Shown here: positions 42,685-51,249 of the stretch, one piece after another
Layout of the letters: each line of letters starts with the position of its first letter
Position numbering within the stretch: position 1 is the stretch's first letter
Assembly: GCA_016789455.1 (NCBI GenBank)
Contig: JAEUQU010000002.1
Location: forward strand, 186,001 to 250,000
Length of the DNA stretch: 64,000 bases
Source: Candidatus Saccharibacteria bacterium
GTDB taxonomy: Bacteria > Patescibacteriota > Saccharimonadia > Saccharimonadales > Saccharimonadaceae
Direction: 5' to 3'
The notes under the pieces: generated by a model
Told to the model about the DNA's origin: nothing
The model's database searches: none
The model's input: only the letters and a program-made list of their open reading frames with translations
Program-made: the position numbers and the translations under genes

Positions 42685-43014
42685 TTAGTGATGCGCCCTT
42701 TGCCATCTTACTAAGGCAATTATCGCACTCGCCAATCGTCTATATTGTGGCGATGGGTGCATCACTCCGAGAACAGGCACTCCATCCGCTACGGCAACGT
42801 TGATTGACGGCTTGCTTCGTGCTGCAAGTATCAGCAAGAAACAGTGATAAGCCTTGCCAGCCCTTGCCGGCAAACCTGGTTCGTAGTCTGCCATCCGTCG
42901 TCGGTGCTCGCGAAGCATCTCGTCGGTCATGTCACTGTCCGCTCTAACCACAAGGTCCGTAGTATATTGTGCCTTTGACAATATTCGGCGTGGGTCATCG
43001 GGGCATCGGTACAT
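42685..43014 (-). CDS. Hypothetical protein (109 aa)
   Basis: A basic, soluble protein with no recognised family ('CPDDPRRILSKAQYTTDLV', 'GLPARAGKAYHCFLLI'). TGTAAT lies 7 bp before the ATG at 43014 on the minus strand, the same leaderless arrangement seen elsewhere, and supports this start; an open frame extends to 43038. Its stop is next to a GGGCGCAT/ATGCGCCC inverted repeat (about 42663-42695). Confidence 0.45.
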   Translation of the reverse strand: MYRCPDDPRRILSKAQYTTDLVVRADSDMTDEMLREHRRRMADYEPGLPARAGKAYHCFLLILAARSKPSINVAVADGVPVLGVMHPSPQYRRLASAIIALVRWQRAHH

Positions 43015-43205
43015 CCTCCAGATTACATTAGTACACAAACAGTATGTACCGATGCGGCTAGAGGCTTGAGGAATTCAAACCCGCAACAGAGGTGACCTTG
43101 AACTGGCCATCACTTACTTGAGCCACCTGAAAGCAAAAAACACACCCGGAGATGTGCTTTCTGCGCAATGCCACCTCTGTTCAAGGTGGTAATGATTGTC
43201 ATTCG

Positions 43206-43282
<77 letters not shown>

Positions 43283-43415
43283 TTAATGCAACATTGCCAG
43301 ATGATAATAGCAAATAGTCTGGTATTCGCCAAGCATAAGCGGGGAGGAGGTGGCCTTGCCTGCTCCCGGGCATGCTGCTATGCTTTACATAGCATACTTT
43401 ACCGTTTTTGTCAAG

Positions 43416-44879
43416 ATGTACCCTACTTTCTATACTATCCAAGCCAACCCCGATGCCACCTCTCTGAGCCCCAAAGAGGTCAGTTTGACGGTGCGCATCG
43501 CCGAGGCGGTCAGGGCGGCCGGCGGCCGTGTGCTAGTGGTGGGAGGGTATCCGCGTGACTTGGTGCTGCAGGCCGAGTTAGGCCTGACAGTCGAGGCCAA
43601 GGACATCGACCTGGAAGTGTATGGGTTGGAGACGGATGCGTTATTGACCCTGCTGCAATCCATCGGCCGCGTCAACACGGTCGGGGTCAGTTTTGGTGTC
43701 TTCAAGCTGGGGCCGCTGGATATTGCCTTGCCGCGCAAAGACAGTAAGGCGGGGCGCGGGCACCGGGGCTTCATCGTCGAGGCCGACCCGCAACTCAGCC
43801 ACAAGGACGCTGCCCGTCGCCGCGATTTCACTATCAATGCCATGGCGCTCGATCCATTGACTGGTGAACTGTTTGATGAGCATGGCGGCGTGGCGGACAT
43901 CCGTCTGCGCCGGCTACGGGCCGTCGACCCGGTGATGTTCGGCGATGACCCACTACGGGCATTACGCGGCATGCAGTTTGCCGGCCGGTTCGGTTTTGAT
44001 GTTGAAGAGCGGACTGCAGGGTTGATACGGGATTTGGATCTGCACGATCTATCAAGCGAGCGGATCGGCGAGGAATGGCTCAAATTGTTGCTAAAAAGCG
44101 AGCGTCCCAGTATCGGACTGCAGGCGGGCTTGGATTTGGGCATTATTCAGAAGCTGCATCCGGAACTGGCCGCACTCACTGATACTCCGCAGGAGCCGGA
44201 GTGGCACCCTGAGGGCAGCGTCTGGAACCACACGCTACTCGCGGTAGATGTCGCGGCGGCCATAATCCGACGTGAGGAGCTGGGGCGCGATCAGGCCCTG
44301 ACCGTCCTGCTTGGCGCGCTCTGTCATGACATGGGCAAGGCAGTGACGACGGTGCGGGATCCGCAGACCGGCCGTATCCGCTCGCCGGAGCATGCTAAGG
44401 CGGGCGTGGAACTGGCGCGGCGGTTTATGAAATCTTTGCACGTTGCCACTGACATTCGCCGCAAGGTGGAGCGCATCATCTTTGATCATATGTTCCTGCC
44501 GGAGGCTCGGCGGGCCAAGGACGCGGCCATCCGTCGTCTGTCAAAGCGGCTGCAGCCGGCAACCATCCAGGAGCTTATCTGGGTGACCGAGGCGGATTTC
44601 TGTGGGCGGACCTTGCCAGAGCTTGATACGTCGCTCATCACATATTTTCAGCATCGTGCCGAAGTCCTCGCGGTATCTGCGGCGCCACTGCAGCGGCTGG
44701 TGCTGGGGCGGGACCTACTTCGGCTTGGCGTGCCACCAGGAAGCCATATGGGCGAGGTGTTGGCGTGGCTTGAGGCGGCGCAGATTAACGGGGCGTTTTC
44801 TACGCGGGAGGAGGGGATTGCCTATTATGAGAAGCATGCCACTACGCATACCGATGACAGCCCCGATAGGAGCAGATAG
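43416..44879 (+). CDS. cca: CCA tRNA nucleotidyltransferase / poly(A) polymerase family with HD domain
   Basis: About 487 residues. Class II nucleotidyltransferase head: 'VVGGYPRDLVL' (about 39-49), catalytic 'DIDLEVYG' (about 63-70) and 'RRRDFTINAMALD' (about 130-142). A C-terminal HD phosphohydrolase-like domain carries 'GALCHDMGKAVTT'. It adds or repairs the CCA end; all tRNAs in this window already encode CCA, so repair is the likely main task. The ATG at 43416 is preferred because CATACT lies at 43393-43398; ATG 43380 and GTG 43350 are in frame upstream. Confidence 0.87.
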   Translation: MYPTFYTIQANPDATSLSPKEVSLTVRIAEAVRAAGGRVLVVGGYPRDLVLQAELGLTVEAKDIDLEVYGLETDALLTLLQSIGRVNTVGVSFGVFKLGPLDIALPRKDSKAGRGHRGFIVEADPQLSHKDAARRRDFTINAMALDPLTGELFDEHGGVADIRLRRLRAVDPVMFGDDPLRALRGMQFAGRFGFDVEERTAGLIRDLDLHDLSSERIGEEWLKLLLKSERPSIGLQAGLDLGIIQKLHPELAALTDTPQEPEWHPEGSVWNHTLLAVDVAAAIIRREELGRDQALTVLLGALCHDMGKAVTTVRDPQTGRIRSPEHAKAGVELARRFMKSLHVATDIRRKVERIIFDHMFLPEARRAKDAAIRRLSKRLQPATIQELIWVTEADFCGRTLPELDTSLITYFQHRAEVLAVSAAPLQRLVLGRDLLRLGVPPGSHMGEVLAWLEAAQINGAFSTREEGIAYYEKHATTHTDDSPDRSR

Positions 44880-44987
44880 GCTTATTAAATTTTAATTAAT
44901 ATTATTACGCACATGCTTGTGCTCCCGCTACCGATAGGCGGTATACTGTTGTGTAGTGCACAAACTAGCTAAAGCAAAGGACGTCCC

Positions 44988-45815
44988 GTGTCAAAAGTCT
45001 CATCACCATCATTGCCAACGCTCACGCAGCGCCAGAAGTACCTGATTATAGCTGCGGCGGTCATCGTTTTCCTAATGGTCTTCTGCGTCCGCACCGTCGA
45101 TGCCGGACAGGTCGGCATCATTACCCGGTTTGGCGAGGTCAACCGTACGGCGGCAAGCGGCATCACCCTGAAGCTGCCGTGGCCGATTGAGAGCATCCAC
45201 AAAATGGATATCCGCGTCCAGAAAGAGCAACAGGTAAGCCGGGCCGCAACCAGCGACCTACAGGACGTTACCGCCATGCTGGCCGTCAACTATGCACTCG
45301 ACAGCAACACGGCCATCCGGGTGTATAAAGAAATTGGGCCCGAATACAAAGACCGAATTATCATTCCGGCGGTACAGGAAAGCTTCAAGGCGGCCAGTGC
45401 CAACTACTCGGCGCAGGAGCTGATTACGAAGCGGTCCGAGGTAAAGGCTAAGGCGTTTGAGGTCATCAAGGCGCGCCTGGCGCAGTATGATATCCGGGTC
45501 ATCGACCTCAACGTCGTCGACTTCAAGTTCAGTCAGCAGTTCAACCAGGCGCTCGAAGCTACGCAGGTCGCCCGCCAGGAGGCCGAGAAAGCCCGCCAGA
45601 ACCTCGAGCGCGTCAAGGTAGAGGCGCAGCAGGAAATTGAGAAGGCGCAGGGTTCTGCCGAAGCGCAACGTCTCCAGCAGCAGACCATCACGCCGGAGCT
45701 CATTGAGCTGAAAAAAGTGGAAGCCCAGAACAAAGCAATTGATAAGTGGAACGGGCAGATGCCAAGTACGGTCGGGGGTGATGGCACTATCTTCAACATC
45801 CCGGTCAAGCAATAA
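44988..45815 (+). CDS. SPFH/prohibitin-family membrane protein
   Basis: A 275-residue protein: one N-terminal helix (about 18-37), the SPFH domain (about 38-200, 'GQVGIITRFGEVNRTAASGI', 'LNVVDFKFSQQFNQALE') and an Ala/Glu/Gln-rich coiled coil (about 190-235). SPFH proteins form rings or cages on membranes and organise proteases or lipid domains. AAAGGACG before the GTG start and TATACT about 45 bp upstream. A second SPFH protein, of slipin type, is at 48627. Confidence 0.82.
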   Translation: MSKVSSPSLPTLTQRQKYLIIAAAVIVFLMVFCVRTVDAGQVGIITRFGEVNRTAASGITLKLPWPIESIHKMDIRVQKEQQVSRAATSDLQDVTAMLAVNYALDSNTAIRVYKEIGPEYKDRIIIPAVQESFKAASANYSAQELITKRSEVKAKAFEVIKARLAQYDIRVIDLNVVDFKFSQQFNQALEATQVARQEAEKARQNLERVKVEAQQEIEKAQGSAEAQRLQQQTITPELIELKKVEAQNKAIDKWNGQMPSTVGGDGTIFNIPVKQ

Positions 45816-46005
45816 TCAGTGCAAACGTTGCTGGCGTAACAATAAAAAAACAGATGTAAATGCTATTTAGCCATAAATACTATTGAAATTAACGCCGCAA
45901 TACTATAAAACAGTGGAGGCGAGACAGCAGGATCACGATGCTGCGGCGCACTCGAGTTGCGCCCTGACTCGCTCCGCTCCCCATCCAGAAAGAGAGCCTA
46001 CTCCA

Positions 46006-46485
46006 GTGAGAAGGCAAGGCGTCCTGTCGGTGCTGCTGGCGGCACTTCTGCTGCTCAGCTTCTCCGGCGCAAACTTGGCGAACGCCAGTCCGCCGGTGCC
46101 CCAAGTCGCGATGACGGCTTGTGAGGGCTTCGGCGAACGGGTGGTTGCCGGGCATGGCAGTATCAGCGTGCAGAACGGCAAGTTCTGCAGCACGCTCCAC
46201 GGCCGAGATACCGCGGTGCACTCCATCGCGGGTACTTTCCAGACGAAGATCCCGGTGATCTCGGATGTCTGTGCGCCGTCGCTGAAGGTCGACATCTACG
46301 ACAGGCACGGTGCTCTTCTGATGCGCCGGCTCGGCGCTGCCGGGTATGGCTGCGGCCTGACCGCTGCGGCAAGTCTGAACAGCCTGCCAATGATGACCCG
46401 CCTGCCGCAGGCCGGCAGTACCATCCAGGTGTCGCTGCTCAGCGGCGGCAAGACCGTGGTCACGACCCGTCATGCCGTGAGCTGA
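46006..46485 (+). CDS. Secreted four-Cys protein, paralog of 46720-47196
   Basis: About 159 residues from the GTG at 46006, which directly precedes 'RRQGVLSVLLAALLLLSFSG', a good signal peptide; the frame is open upstream but lacks a better start. The mature part has four cysteines at positions shared with the next gene ('ACEGFG', 'GKFCSTL', 'DVCAPSLKVDIYD', 'GYGCGL') and ends in a 'GKTVVTTRH' strand. Probably an all-beta exported domain stabilised by two disulfides. GC-rich; promoter TTGAAA...TATAAA upstream and double hairpin downstream. No known family. Confidence 0.65.
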   Translation: MRRQGVLSVLLAALLLLSFSGANLANASPPVPQVAMTACEGFGERVVAGHGSISVQNGKFCSTLHGRDTAVHSIAGTFQTKIPVISDVCAPSLKVDIYDRHGALLMRRLGAAGYGCGLTAAASLNSLPMMTRLPQAGSTIQVSLLSGGKTVVTTRHAVS

Positions 46486-46510
46486 CGCTCTGGGTCTCCG
46501 CTCCCCGCCA

Positions 46511-46592
46511 GTCTGTGGCCCGCAGTGCATCGTGCGCTGCGGGCCACAGACCGTACAACTAGACAACGAAGAGGCCCGCCGGGTCTTTTTTG
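46511..46592 (+). terminator. Double hairpin after first secreted paralog
   Basis: 15-bp stem GTCTGTGGCCCGCAG (46511-46525)/46537-46551, then a short AGGCCC/GGGTCT hairpin with six Ts (46572-46592). Same two-hairpin plan as at 5860-5919. Confidence 0.8.
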
Positions 46593-46605
46593 CATTAGGA
46601 ACGGT

Positions 46606-46634
46606 TTGTTAGTGACGCGGCGGTATAGTATAAA
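46606..46634 (+). promoter_or_regulatory. Promoter of second secreted paralog
   Basis: TTGTTA (46606-46611), 17 bp, TATAAA (46629-46634). Confidence 0.65.
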
Positions 46635-46719
46635 CGTAGGCAACGGGACGGAAGACGATTTCGCTTCTGGAGCGCGGTGATAGCGCTTTGCCCGTAGACC
46701 CCTCTAGAAGGGAATGCAC

Positions 46720-47196
46720 GTGAAAAAGGTTGCGTCAGGAATCGTTGTCGTACTAGTGCTGATCTTGGGCCTGAACCTTGGCCAGGCAGCACTGGACCCA
46801 CCGCTGGCCCATGCCAGCTCGACGGTCTGCGCCACGTACGGCAACAAGATCACCATCCCGGGGACCGACATCAAGGCGCCGAACGGACAGTTCTGCAGCA
46901 CGGTCGACGGGAACGGCACCTACATCTACTCGGTATGGGGCACTTTCGGGACATTTGTCCCGGTCCTCAACCAGGTCTGCTCGCCGTCGATGAAGATCGA
47001 GATTTACGACAAGGATGGCACCTATATCACCAGCCGCCAGGGCCCCACTGGCAGCGGCTGCGGCCGATTGGCCGTTAACACGGTACCGCCGGTACGGGTC
47101 TATTGGGACTTCCCGGCAGCCAAGGGCGGATTCGCCCGCGTGATGTTGCAAGGCTACGGCAAGACCGTGGCTACTACCGAGCACCATCTCCAATAG
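46720..47196 (+). CDS. Secreted four-Cys protein, paralog of 46006-46485
   Basis: A 158-residue exported protein: signal peptide 'KKVASGIVVVLVLILGLNLG' with cleavage near 'AHASS'. The mature domain aligns with the upstream gene: 'VCATYGNKI', 'NGQFCSTVDG', 'QVCSPSMKIEIYD', 'GSGCGRL', 'GYGKTVATTEH'. The start is GTG 46720, 6 bp after AGAAGGGA; the in-frame ATG at 46714 abuts that site, the same choice as at 5488. The pair resembles small extracellular beta-sandwich proteins but I cannot name the fold. GC-rich, own promoter, double hairpin at the end. Confidence 0.7.
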   Translation: MKKVASGIVVVLVLILGLNLGQAALDPPLAHASSTVCATYGNKITIPGTDIKAPNGQFCSTVDGNGTYIYSVWGTFGTFVPVLNQVCSPSMKIEIYDKDGTYITSRQGPTGSGCGRLAVNTVPPVRVYWDFPAAKGGFARVMLQGYGKTVATTEHHLQ

Positions 47197-47226
47197 CGCC
47201 AACCAGGGGCGGCGCTCCCCGACTGT

Positions 47227-47296
47227 CCGCGGCCCGCAGCGTGAAGAACACTGCGGGCCGCGGGCCCAACCACTTGAGCCAATCGGCTCTTTTTTG
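47227..47296 (+). terminator. Double hairpin after second secreted paralog
   Basis: CCGCGGCCCGCAG (47227-47239)/47251-47263 stem, then GAGCC-AATC-GGCTC with six Ts (47276-47296). Confidence 0.8.
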
Positions 47297-47346
47297 TTTG
47301 TCCGGGGTCGTTTCGGCTAGCGGCCGTATGATAAAGTATTAGCATT

Positions 47347-47886
47347 ATGCGACGCTATCGCCAGCTCGGCTTTTCCATCGTTGAACTGCTCATCGTCATG
47401 ATCGTGCTTGGCGTTCTGGCCTTGATTGTGACGGCAATCGTAAGGGATGCCCAGCAAAGAGCGCTCGTGGCGCGGCGAAATTCCGATCTGACGGTACTGT
47501 ATAAGGCTATATTGGCTGCGCGCGCCAGTACCGGCAAGACACTGGTCGGTATTACTGGCAGGGGCTGGTCCGAAGGCGGTTGTTCCAACGTGGCGCCCTG
47601 GGGCCAGAACCAGTCGAATATCGAGCCCAAGAACCTGCCAAAGTCCCACAACTGCTGGCTGGATTATTACCAGGCACTGAATGACGTCGGCACCGCTGCC
47701 GGCACGAGCCTGGTGCAGCTGCGCGACGGTGACATCAATGGAAACCCGTACCTGTTTGACGAGAACGAAGGTGAGCACGCTGCAACTAACTGCCAGCAGG
47801 ACGAGTTGTTTTACTACAATGGCGACGGCACAGCCAACCGTACTGTCTGGAAAATGATACCTAACTCACTGCCCGAATGCTTATGA
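47347..47886 (+). CDS. Type IV prepilin-like protein
   Basis: A 179-residue class III signal-peptide protein: 'RQLGFSIVELLIVMIVLGVLALIV' begins with Gly-Phe cleavage site and Glu5, then the pilin alpha-1 helix. The C-terminal domain has several cysteines ('GGCSNVAPW', 'HNCWLDYY', 'ATNCQQDE', 'PECL'), probably a disulfide-stapled head. Part of a pilin cluster with 47943, 51250 and 52949. TATGAT upstream gives a leader of at most 8 nt and no Shine-Dalgarno site. Confidence 0.82.
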   Translation: MRRYRQLGFSIVELLIVMIVLGVLALIVTAIVRDAQQRALVARRNSDLTVLYKAILAARASTGKTLVGITGRGWSEGGCSNVAPWGQNQSNIEPKNLPKSHNCWLDYYQALNDVGTAAGTSLVQLRDGDINGNPYLFDENEGEHAATNCQQDELFYYNGDGTANRTVWKMIPNSLPECL

Positions 47887-47942
47887 GTCGCAGCTGTAAC
47901 GCTTGCGCTTGTGTGGGGCGGCAAGCATAATAGGAAATAATC

Positions 47943-48548
47943 ATGGCCCGCCTCGCAAGGGGTTTTACCATCGTTGAGCTGCTTATCGTCATTGTCGTCA
48001 TCGGCATATTGGCGCTGATTGCTATCAATTCAATCTCTACGGCGCAGCGCCGTGCCCGTAATGCCCAAATGATCACGACGGTCAAAGACTATCGCAAGGC
48101 ACTTATAGGCTACGCCATCGACAACGGTAGTTATCCGATCGGTACCGGCACAGCCTGCTTGGGCGAAAGTTATTCGTTCAGCTGGTGTGGCTGGGGAGTT
48201 GCCGAAGATGCCAATTTCAATAACGCAATCCGCCCGTACATGACTGGCGGGACTTTGCCAAAACCGGGCGATAATCCCTTGAACTACAACGGGTGTTGCC
48301 GCAAAGGCGCGTTCATCGACAACTTTGCCGGGTACACGGTCAACGGGATTTCCGTGCCTTGGGGAATCAATTACATCATTGAAGGATTTGAATCATGCGG
48401 GCTGGGCGATGTCATGATACCTGCTGTCGGCGATAACTGGCCCAACTTTTCGTCCACTCCCGACCCGGCACGAGGCGGCGTCAGTGAAAGAAGCGGTGAC
48501 GGCAATATGTTCTGCCGGATACGACTGCCGGATCCAACGACACTATAA
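47943..48548 (+). CDS. Type IV prepilin-like protein
   Basis: A 201-residue prepilin with 'ARGFTIVELLIVIVVIGILALIA' (cleavage Gly-Phe, Glu5). The head has Cys-rich loops ('TACLGESYSFSWCGWG', 'YNGCCRKGAF'). CATAAT (47926-47931) lies 11 bp before the ATG. Located 57 bp after the preceding pilin gene; both may be minor or major pilins exported through the PilB-driven machine. Confidence 0.85.
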   Translation: MARLARGFTIVELLIVIVVIGILALIAINSISTAQRRARNAQMITTVKDYRKALIGYAIDNGSYPIGTGTACLGESYSFSWCGWGVAEDANFNNAIRPYMTGGTLPKPGDNPLNYNGCCRKGAFIDNFAGYTVNGISVPWGINYIIEGFESCGLGDVMIPAVGDNWPNFSSTPDPARGGVSERSGDGNMFCRIRLPDPTTL

Positions 48549-48626
48549 TCTGACGGCACGACAGCACGGACATCTGGCGGCGCCGTATCGGAAGGCGTAT
48601 ACTCTAAGTATAAACAGGAGTTACCC

Positions 48627-49367
48627 GTGGACGTTTTCATCTGGTTCATCATCGGCATCGTAGTGCTGTTCGTACTGAGCGGCATCAAGATCATCAATCA
48701 ATACGAGCGGGCAGTCGTGCTGACGCTTGGACGCTTCACAGGTATCCGTGAGCCAGGATTGCGCATCATTATTCCTATCTTTCAGCAGATCATCAAGGTT
48801 GATATCCGCTCGACGCCGATTGATGTTGCCAAGCAGGAAGTCATCACGCGCGATAACGTCACCGTCGGTGTCGATGCCGTCGTCTACCTGCGCGTCATCG
48901 ATTCCGCAAAGGCAGTGCTGGAAACTACCAACTACATGTATGCCACCAGCCAGTTCGCCCAGGCGGCGCTGCGCGACGTGGCCGGTAACGTGGATATGGA
49001 TGATCTGTTGAGCAAGCGGGACGAAATCAGTACGCAGATCAAAGAGATCGTCGACCGTCAGACCGACCAGTGGGGCATCGATGTCGAGGCGGTGAAGGTG
49101 CAGAACATTGAGCTGCCCCAGGACATGAAGCGCGCCATGGCCAAGCAGGCCGAGGCCGAGCGCGAGAAGCGGGCCAACATCATCGGTGCCGACGGCGAAA
49201 AGATTGCTGCCCAGACCTTGGCTGACGCCGCCAAAATTCTGGCCACCACGCCTGGTGCTATCAATCTGCGCACCTTGAATACGCTGGAGCGCATCAGCAC
49301 CGAGCCGAGCCAGAAGACGACCTTCCTGTTCCCAATCGAGCTGATTGACGCCCTGCGCCACAAATAA
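48627..49367 (+). CDS. Slipin/stomatin-like SPFH protein
   Basis: A 246-residue protein: N-terminal helix (about 2-20), SPFH domain with 'INQYERAVVLTLGRFTGIREPGLRIIIP' (about 24-51) and 'LVDRQTDQWGIDVEAVKVQNIELP', then a C-terminal helix region 'AEAEREKRANIIGADGEK'. Typical length for prokaryotic slipin. Slipins often pair with NfeD proteases; no NfeD gene is nearby. ACAGGAG before the GTG start and TATACT at about 48599. Confidence 0.88.
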   Translation: MDVFIWFIIGIVVLFVLSGIKIINQYERAVVLTLGRFTGIREPGLRIIIPIFQQIIKVDIRSTPIDVAKQEVITRDNVTVGVDAVVYLRVIDSAKAVLETTNYMYATSQFAQAALRDVAGNVDMDDLLSKRDEISTQIKEIVDRQTDQWGIDVEAVKVQNIELPQDMKRAMAKQAEAEREKRANIIGADGEKIAAQTLADAAKILATTPGAINLRTLNTLERISTEPSQKTTFLFPIELIDALRHK

Positions 49368-49478
49368 GCAAGCGGGTAAGCAGAGCACTTTGACTGCCCG
49401 GCCGGCACCATACTGTCCGGGCAGTTGAAAACAGAGGCACAATAGCGTATGATGAGTACGTTTTACCAGAACCAGCCT

Positions 49479-49554
49479 GGCTCTTTAGCTCAGTTGGTAG
49501 AGCAGAGGCCTGAAGAGCCTTGTGTCCCCAGTTCGAGTCTGGGAGGAGCCACCA
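49479..49554 (+). tRNA. tRNA-Phe (anticodon GAA)
   Basis: Acceptor GGCTCTT/AGGAGCC, D-arm GCTCAGTTGGTAGAGC, anticodon loop CTGAAGA (GAA), T-arm CCCAGTTCGAGTCTGGG, encoded CCA. Its 3' end is repeated twice downstream (see 49676 and 51201). Confidence 0.95.
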
Positions 49555-49618
49555 AAGAAAATACCCCATCCTTGGATGGGGTATTTTCTTTGGCTTACCC
49601 CTCCCATACTCGAACTGG
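49528..49618. repeat. Long inverted repeat built on the tRNA-Phe 3' end
   Basis: A 20-bp perfect stem (49552-49571 with 49574-49593, two-base loop) that serves as the tRNA terminator is flanked by an outer pair: 49528-49546 inside the tRNA T-arm and 49600-49618, complementary at 18 of 19 positions. The right arm is thus an inverted copy of the tRNA T-arm. Confidence 0.75.
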
Positions 49619-49675
49619 CAGTTCGCTCGTGAGGCAATCTCCGATTGCCGAACGGTCCACGCGCATAGCGCGCGG

Positions 49676-49696
49676 ACATACTGGGAGGAGCCACCC
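49676..49696 (+). repeat. Left direct repeat (tRNA-Phe 3'-end derived)
   Basis: 21 bp identical to 51201-51221. Its core CTGGGAGGAGCCACC is also the 3' end of tRNA-Phe (49539-49553). Candidate attachment site. Confidence 0.7.
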
Positions 49697-49777
49697 ACAT
49701 ACCAGCTATTATATTATAAACATAGTTATAACTATGATATTTGACAGTATTATAAATAAAAAACTATACTATAGCTT

Positions 49778-51196
49778 ATGAAAGAGCAATTCGTAGGTCG
49801 CGAAAAAGAACTGGCATGGCTGGAAACTGGTTATCGCGCTGCCCATAGCGAAGGGCAGCTATTGATTCTCTATGGCAAGAGGCGCGTCGGTAAGACCGAA
49901 CTGGCAAAGCACTTTATTAGTTCAAAAGACAGTATTTACTTCGTTGCAGAAAAGGGCACACCTCAGGATCAGCTGAAAACTGCCAAAAATACATTTGCTG
50001 ACGGTTTTAATGATGAGGTAATGCGAAATGCAACTTTTGAGTCATGGCGCGACCTGTTTCGGTATATCGGCCAAAAACTCGATGGCAGAAAAAAACCATT
50101 TGTCCTGGTATTTGATGAATTTCCGTATCTGGCTGAATCTGACGGCGCAATGTCTTCATACTTCCAAATAGGCTGGGACGAGTTCCTTAAGGACAAAAAA
50201 GTTCTCATGGTTCTCATGGGTTCGAGTATCTCGATGATGTATAAGCACGCCTTGCTGCATAGCGCGCCCCTATACGGTCGCCGAACGGGCCAGTGGATGC
50301 TTGAGCCGTTCAATTATGCAGGAGCCAAGTTATTCCACGGTGCTCACAATGCTTTCGTTAATACGTTTTCACTATATGCAATAACGGGTGGCATACCGGC
50401 GTATGAACGAGTTTTCAGGGGCAACAAGACTCTTGAGGGCAATCTGCGGCGTTTTGTATTGCCGGAAGGCTCATATCTTTCGGTTGAGCCAGAGCTGCTA
50501 CTCTCAGAAGAATTTACGAATCCTCGGCCTTACCTGTCAATATTAAAGGCCATTGGACTCGGACGTACCCGTTTCAGCGAAATTGTTAGCGAGACAGGCA
50601 TTGGCTCCACCGCCCTGCCGGGCTACCTCGGCACACTCCTGGAGTTACGTCTTATTAAAAAAGAAATACCGGTTACTGAGAAAGTGCCCGAAACTAGCAA
50701 GACAAGCACCTATTCGCTCAGCGATAGTTTTCTGCGCTTTTACTTTAGTTTCATATACCCTCATTCCAGCCTGATCAAGGGCGGCAGCATCGACGCTCTC
50801 TTCAGCAGACATGGCGAGATATTGCAGCAACTGGTAGCGAAAGCGTATGAGGATGCTGCAAAGCAATTTATCGAACATGCTATGCAGGACGAGCTTCTGC
50901 CGCATTTTGATAAGCTTGACCGCTGGTGGAATAAAAATTGTGAGATAGATGTCGTTGGCGTGAATGACTCCGAACAGGCAATACTCTTTACTGAGGTCAA
51001 ATGGACTAATCAAAAGATGCATTCACGCATACTGGATGGGCTAAAGGAAAAGTCTGTTCAAGTGAAGTGGGGGACTGCTGAAAGGAAAGAGTACTACTGC
51101 CTGGTCTCTAAGTCTGGATTCACTGACGAATTGATCAAGAAGGCAAAAGCCGAGGGCGTGGTTCTGATTCAGGAGGACAGGGTATTGGCGCAGTAG
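49778..51196 (+). CDS. Archaeal-type P-loop ATPase with C-terminal nuclease-like DUF234
   Basis: A 472-residue protein. The P-loop NTPase (about 1-240) has Walker A 'GKRRVGKTEL' (about 33-42), Walker B 'FVLVFDEFPYL' and 'SSISMMYKH'; a winged helix follows, and the C-terminal DUF234 region has 'CEIDVVGV...ILFTEVKW', a D...E-x-K nuclease-like core. The family is common in archaea and CPR, often mobile and of unclear function. GC is lower than neighbours. The gene sits between exact 21-bp repeats derived from tRNA-Phe and so appears inserted. An AT-rich promoter region precedes the ATG. Confidence 0.85.
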   Translation: MKEQFVGREKELAWLETGYRAAHSEGQLLILYGKRRVGKTELAKHFISSKDSIYFVAEKGTPQDQLKTAKNTFADGFNDEVMRNATFESWRDLFRYIGQKLDGRKKPFVLVFDEFPYLAESDGAMSSYFQIGWDEFLKDKKVLMVLMGSSISMMYKHALLHSAPLYGRRTGQWMLEPFNYAGAKLFHGAHNAFVNTFSLYAITGGIPAYERVFRGNKTLEGNLRRFVLPEGSYLSVEPELLLSEEFTNPRPYLSILKAIGLGRTRFSEIVSETGIGSTALPGYLGTLLELRLIKKEIPVTEKVPETSKTSTYSLSDSFLRFYFSFIYPHSSLIKGGSIDALFSRHGEILQQLVAKAYEDAAKQFIEHAMQDELLPHFDKLDRWWNKNCEIDVVGVNDSEQAILFTEVKWTNQKMHSRILDGLKEKSVQVKWGTAERKEYYCLVSKSGFTDELIKKAKAEGVVLIQEDRVLAQ

Positions 51197-51200
51197 GCGC

Positions 51201-51221
51201 ACATACTGGGAGGAGCCACCC
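51201..51221 (+). repeat. Right direct repeat (tRNA-Phe 3'-end derived)
   Basis: Exact copy of 49676-49696, 4 bp after the ATPase stop codon. Confidence 0.7.
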
Positions 51222-51249
51222 CATGCTAAACTATCATTAGCAACATCCC

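Noticed and set aside
43065-43135. tRNA-like sequence on the minus strand upstream of the unknown gene at 42685
   Set aside because: A GGGTTTGAATTCC segment and a TGGCC/GGTCA stem resemble tRNA parts, but acceptor pairing and the conserved U33 are missing; could be a very old relic, not supportable as a gene.
43130-43160. Rho-independent terminator for tRNA-Val
   Set aside because: Only a 4-bp stem (CACA/TGTG) precedes the T run on the minus strand; too weak to list as a feature.
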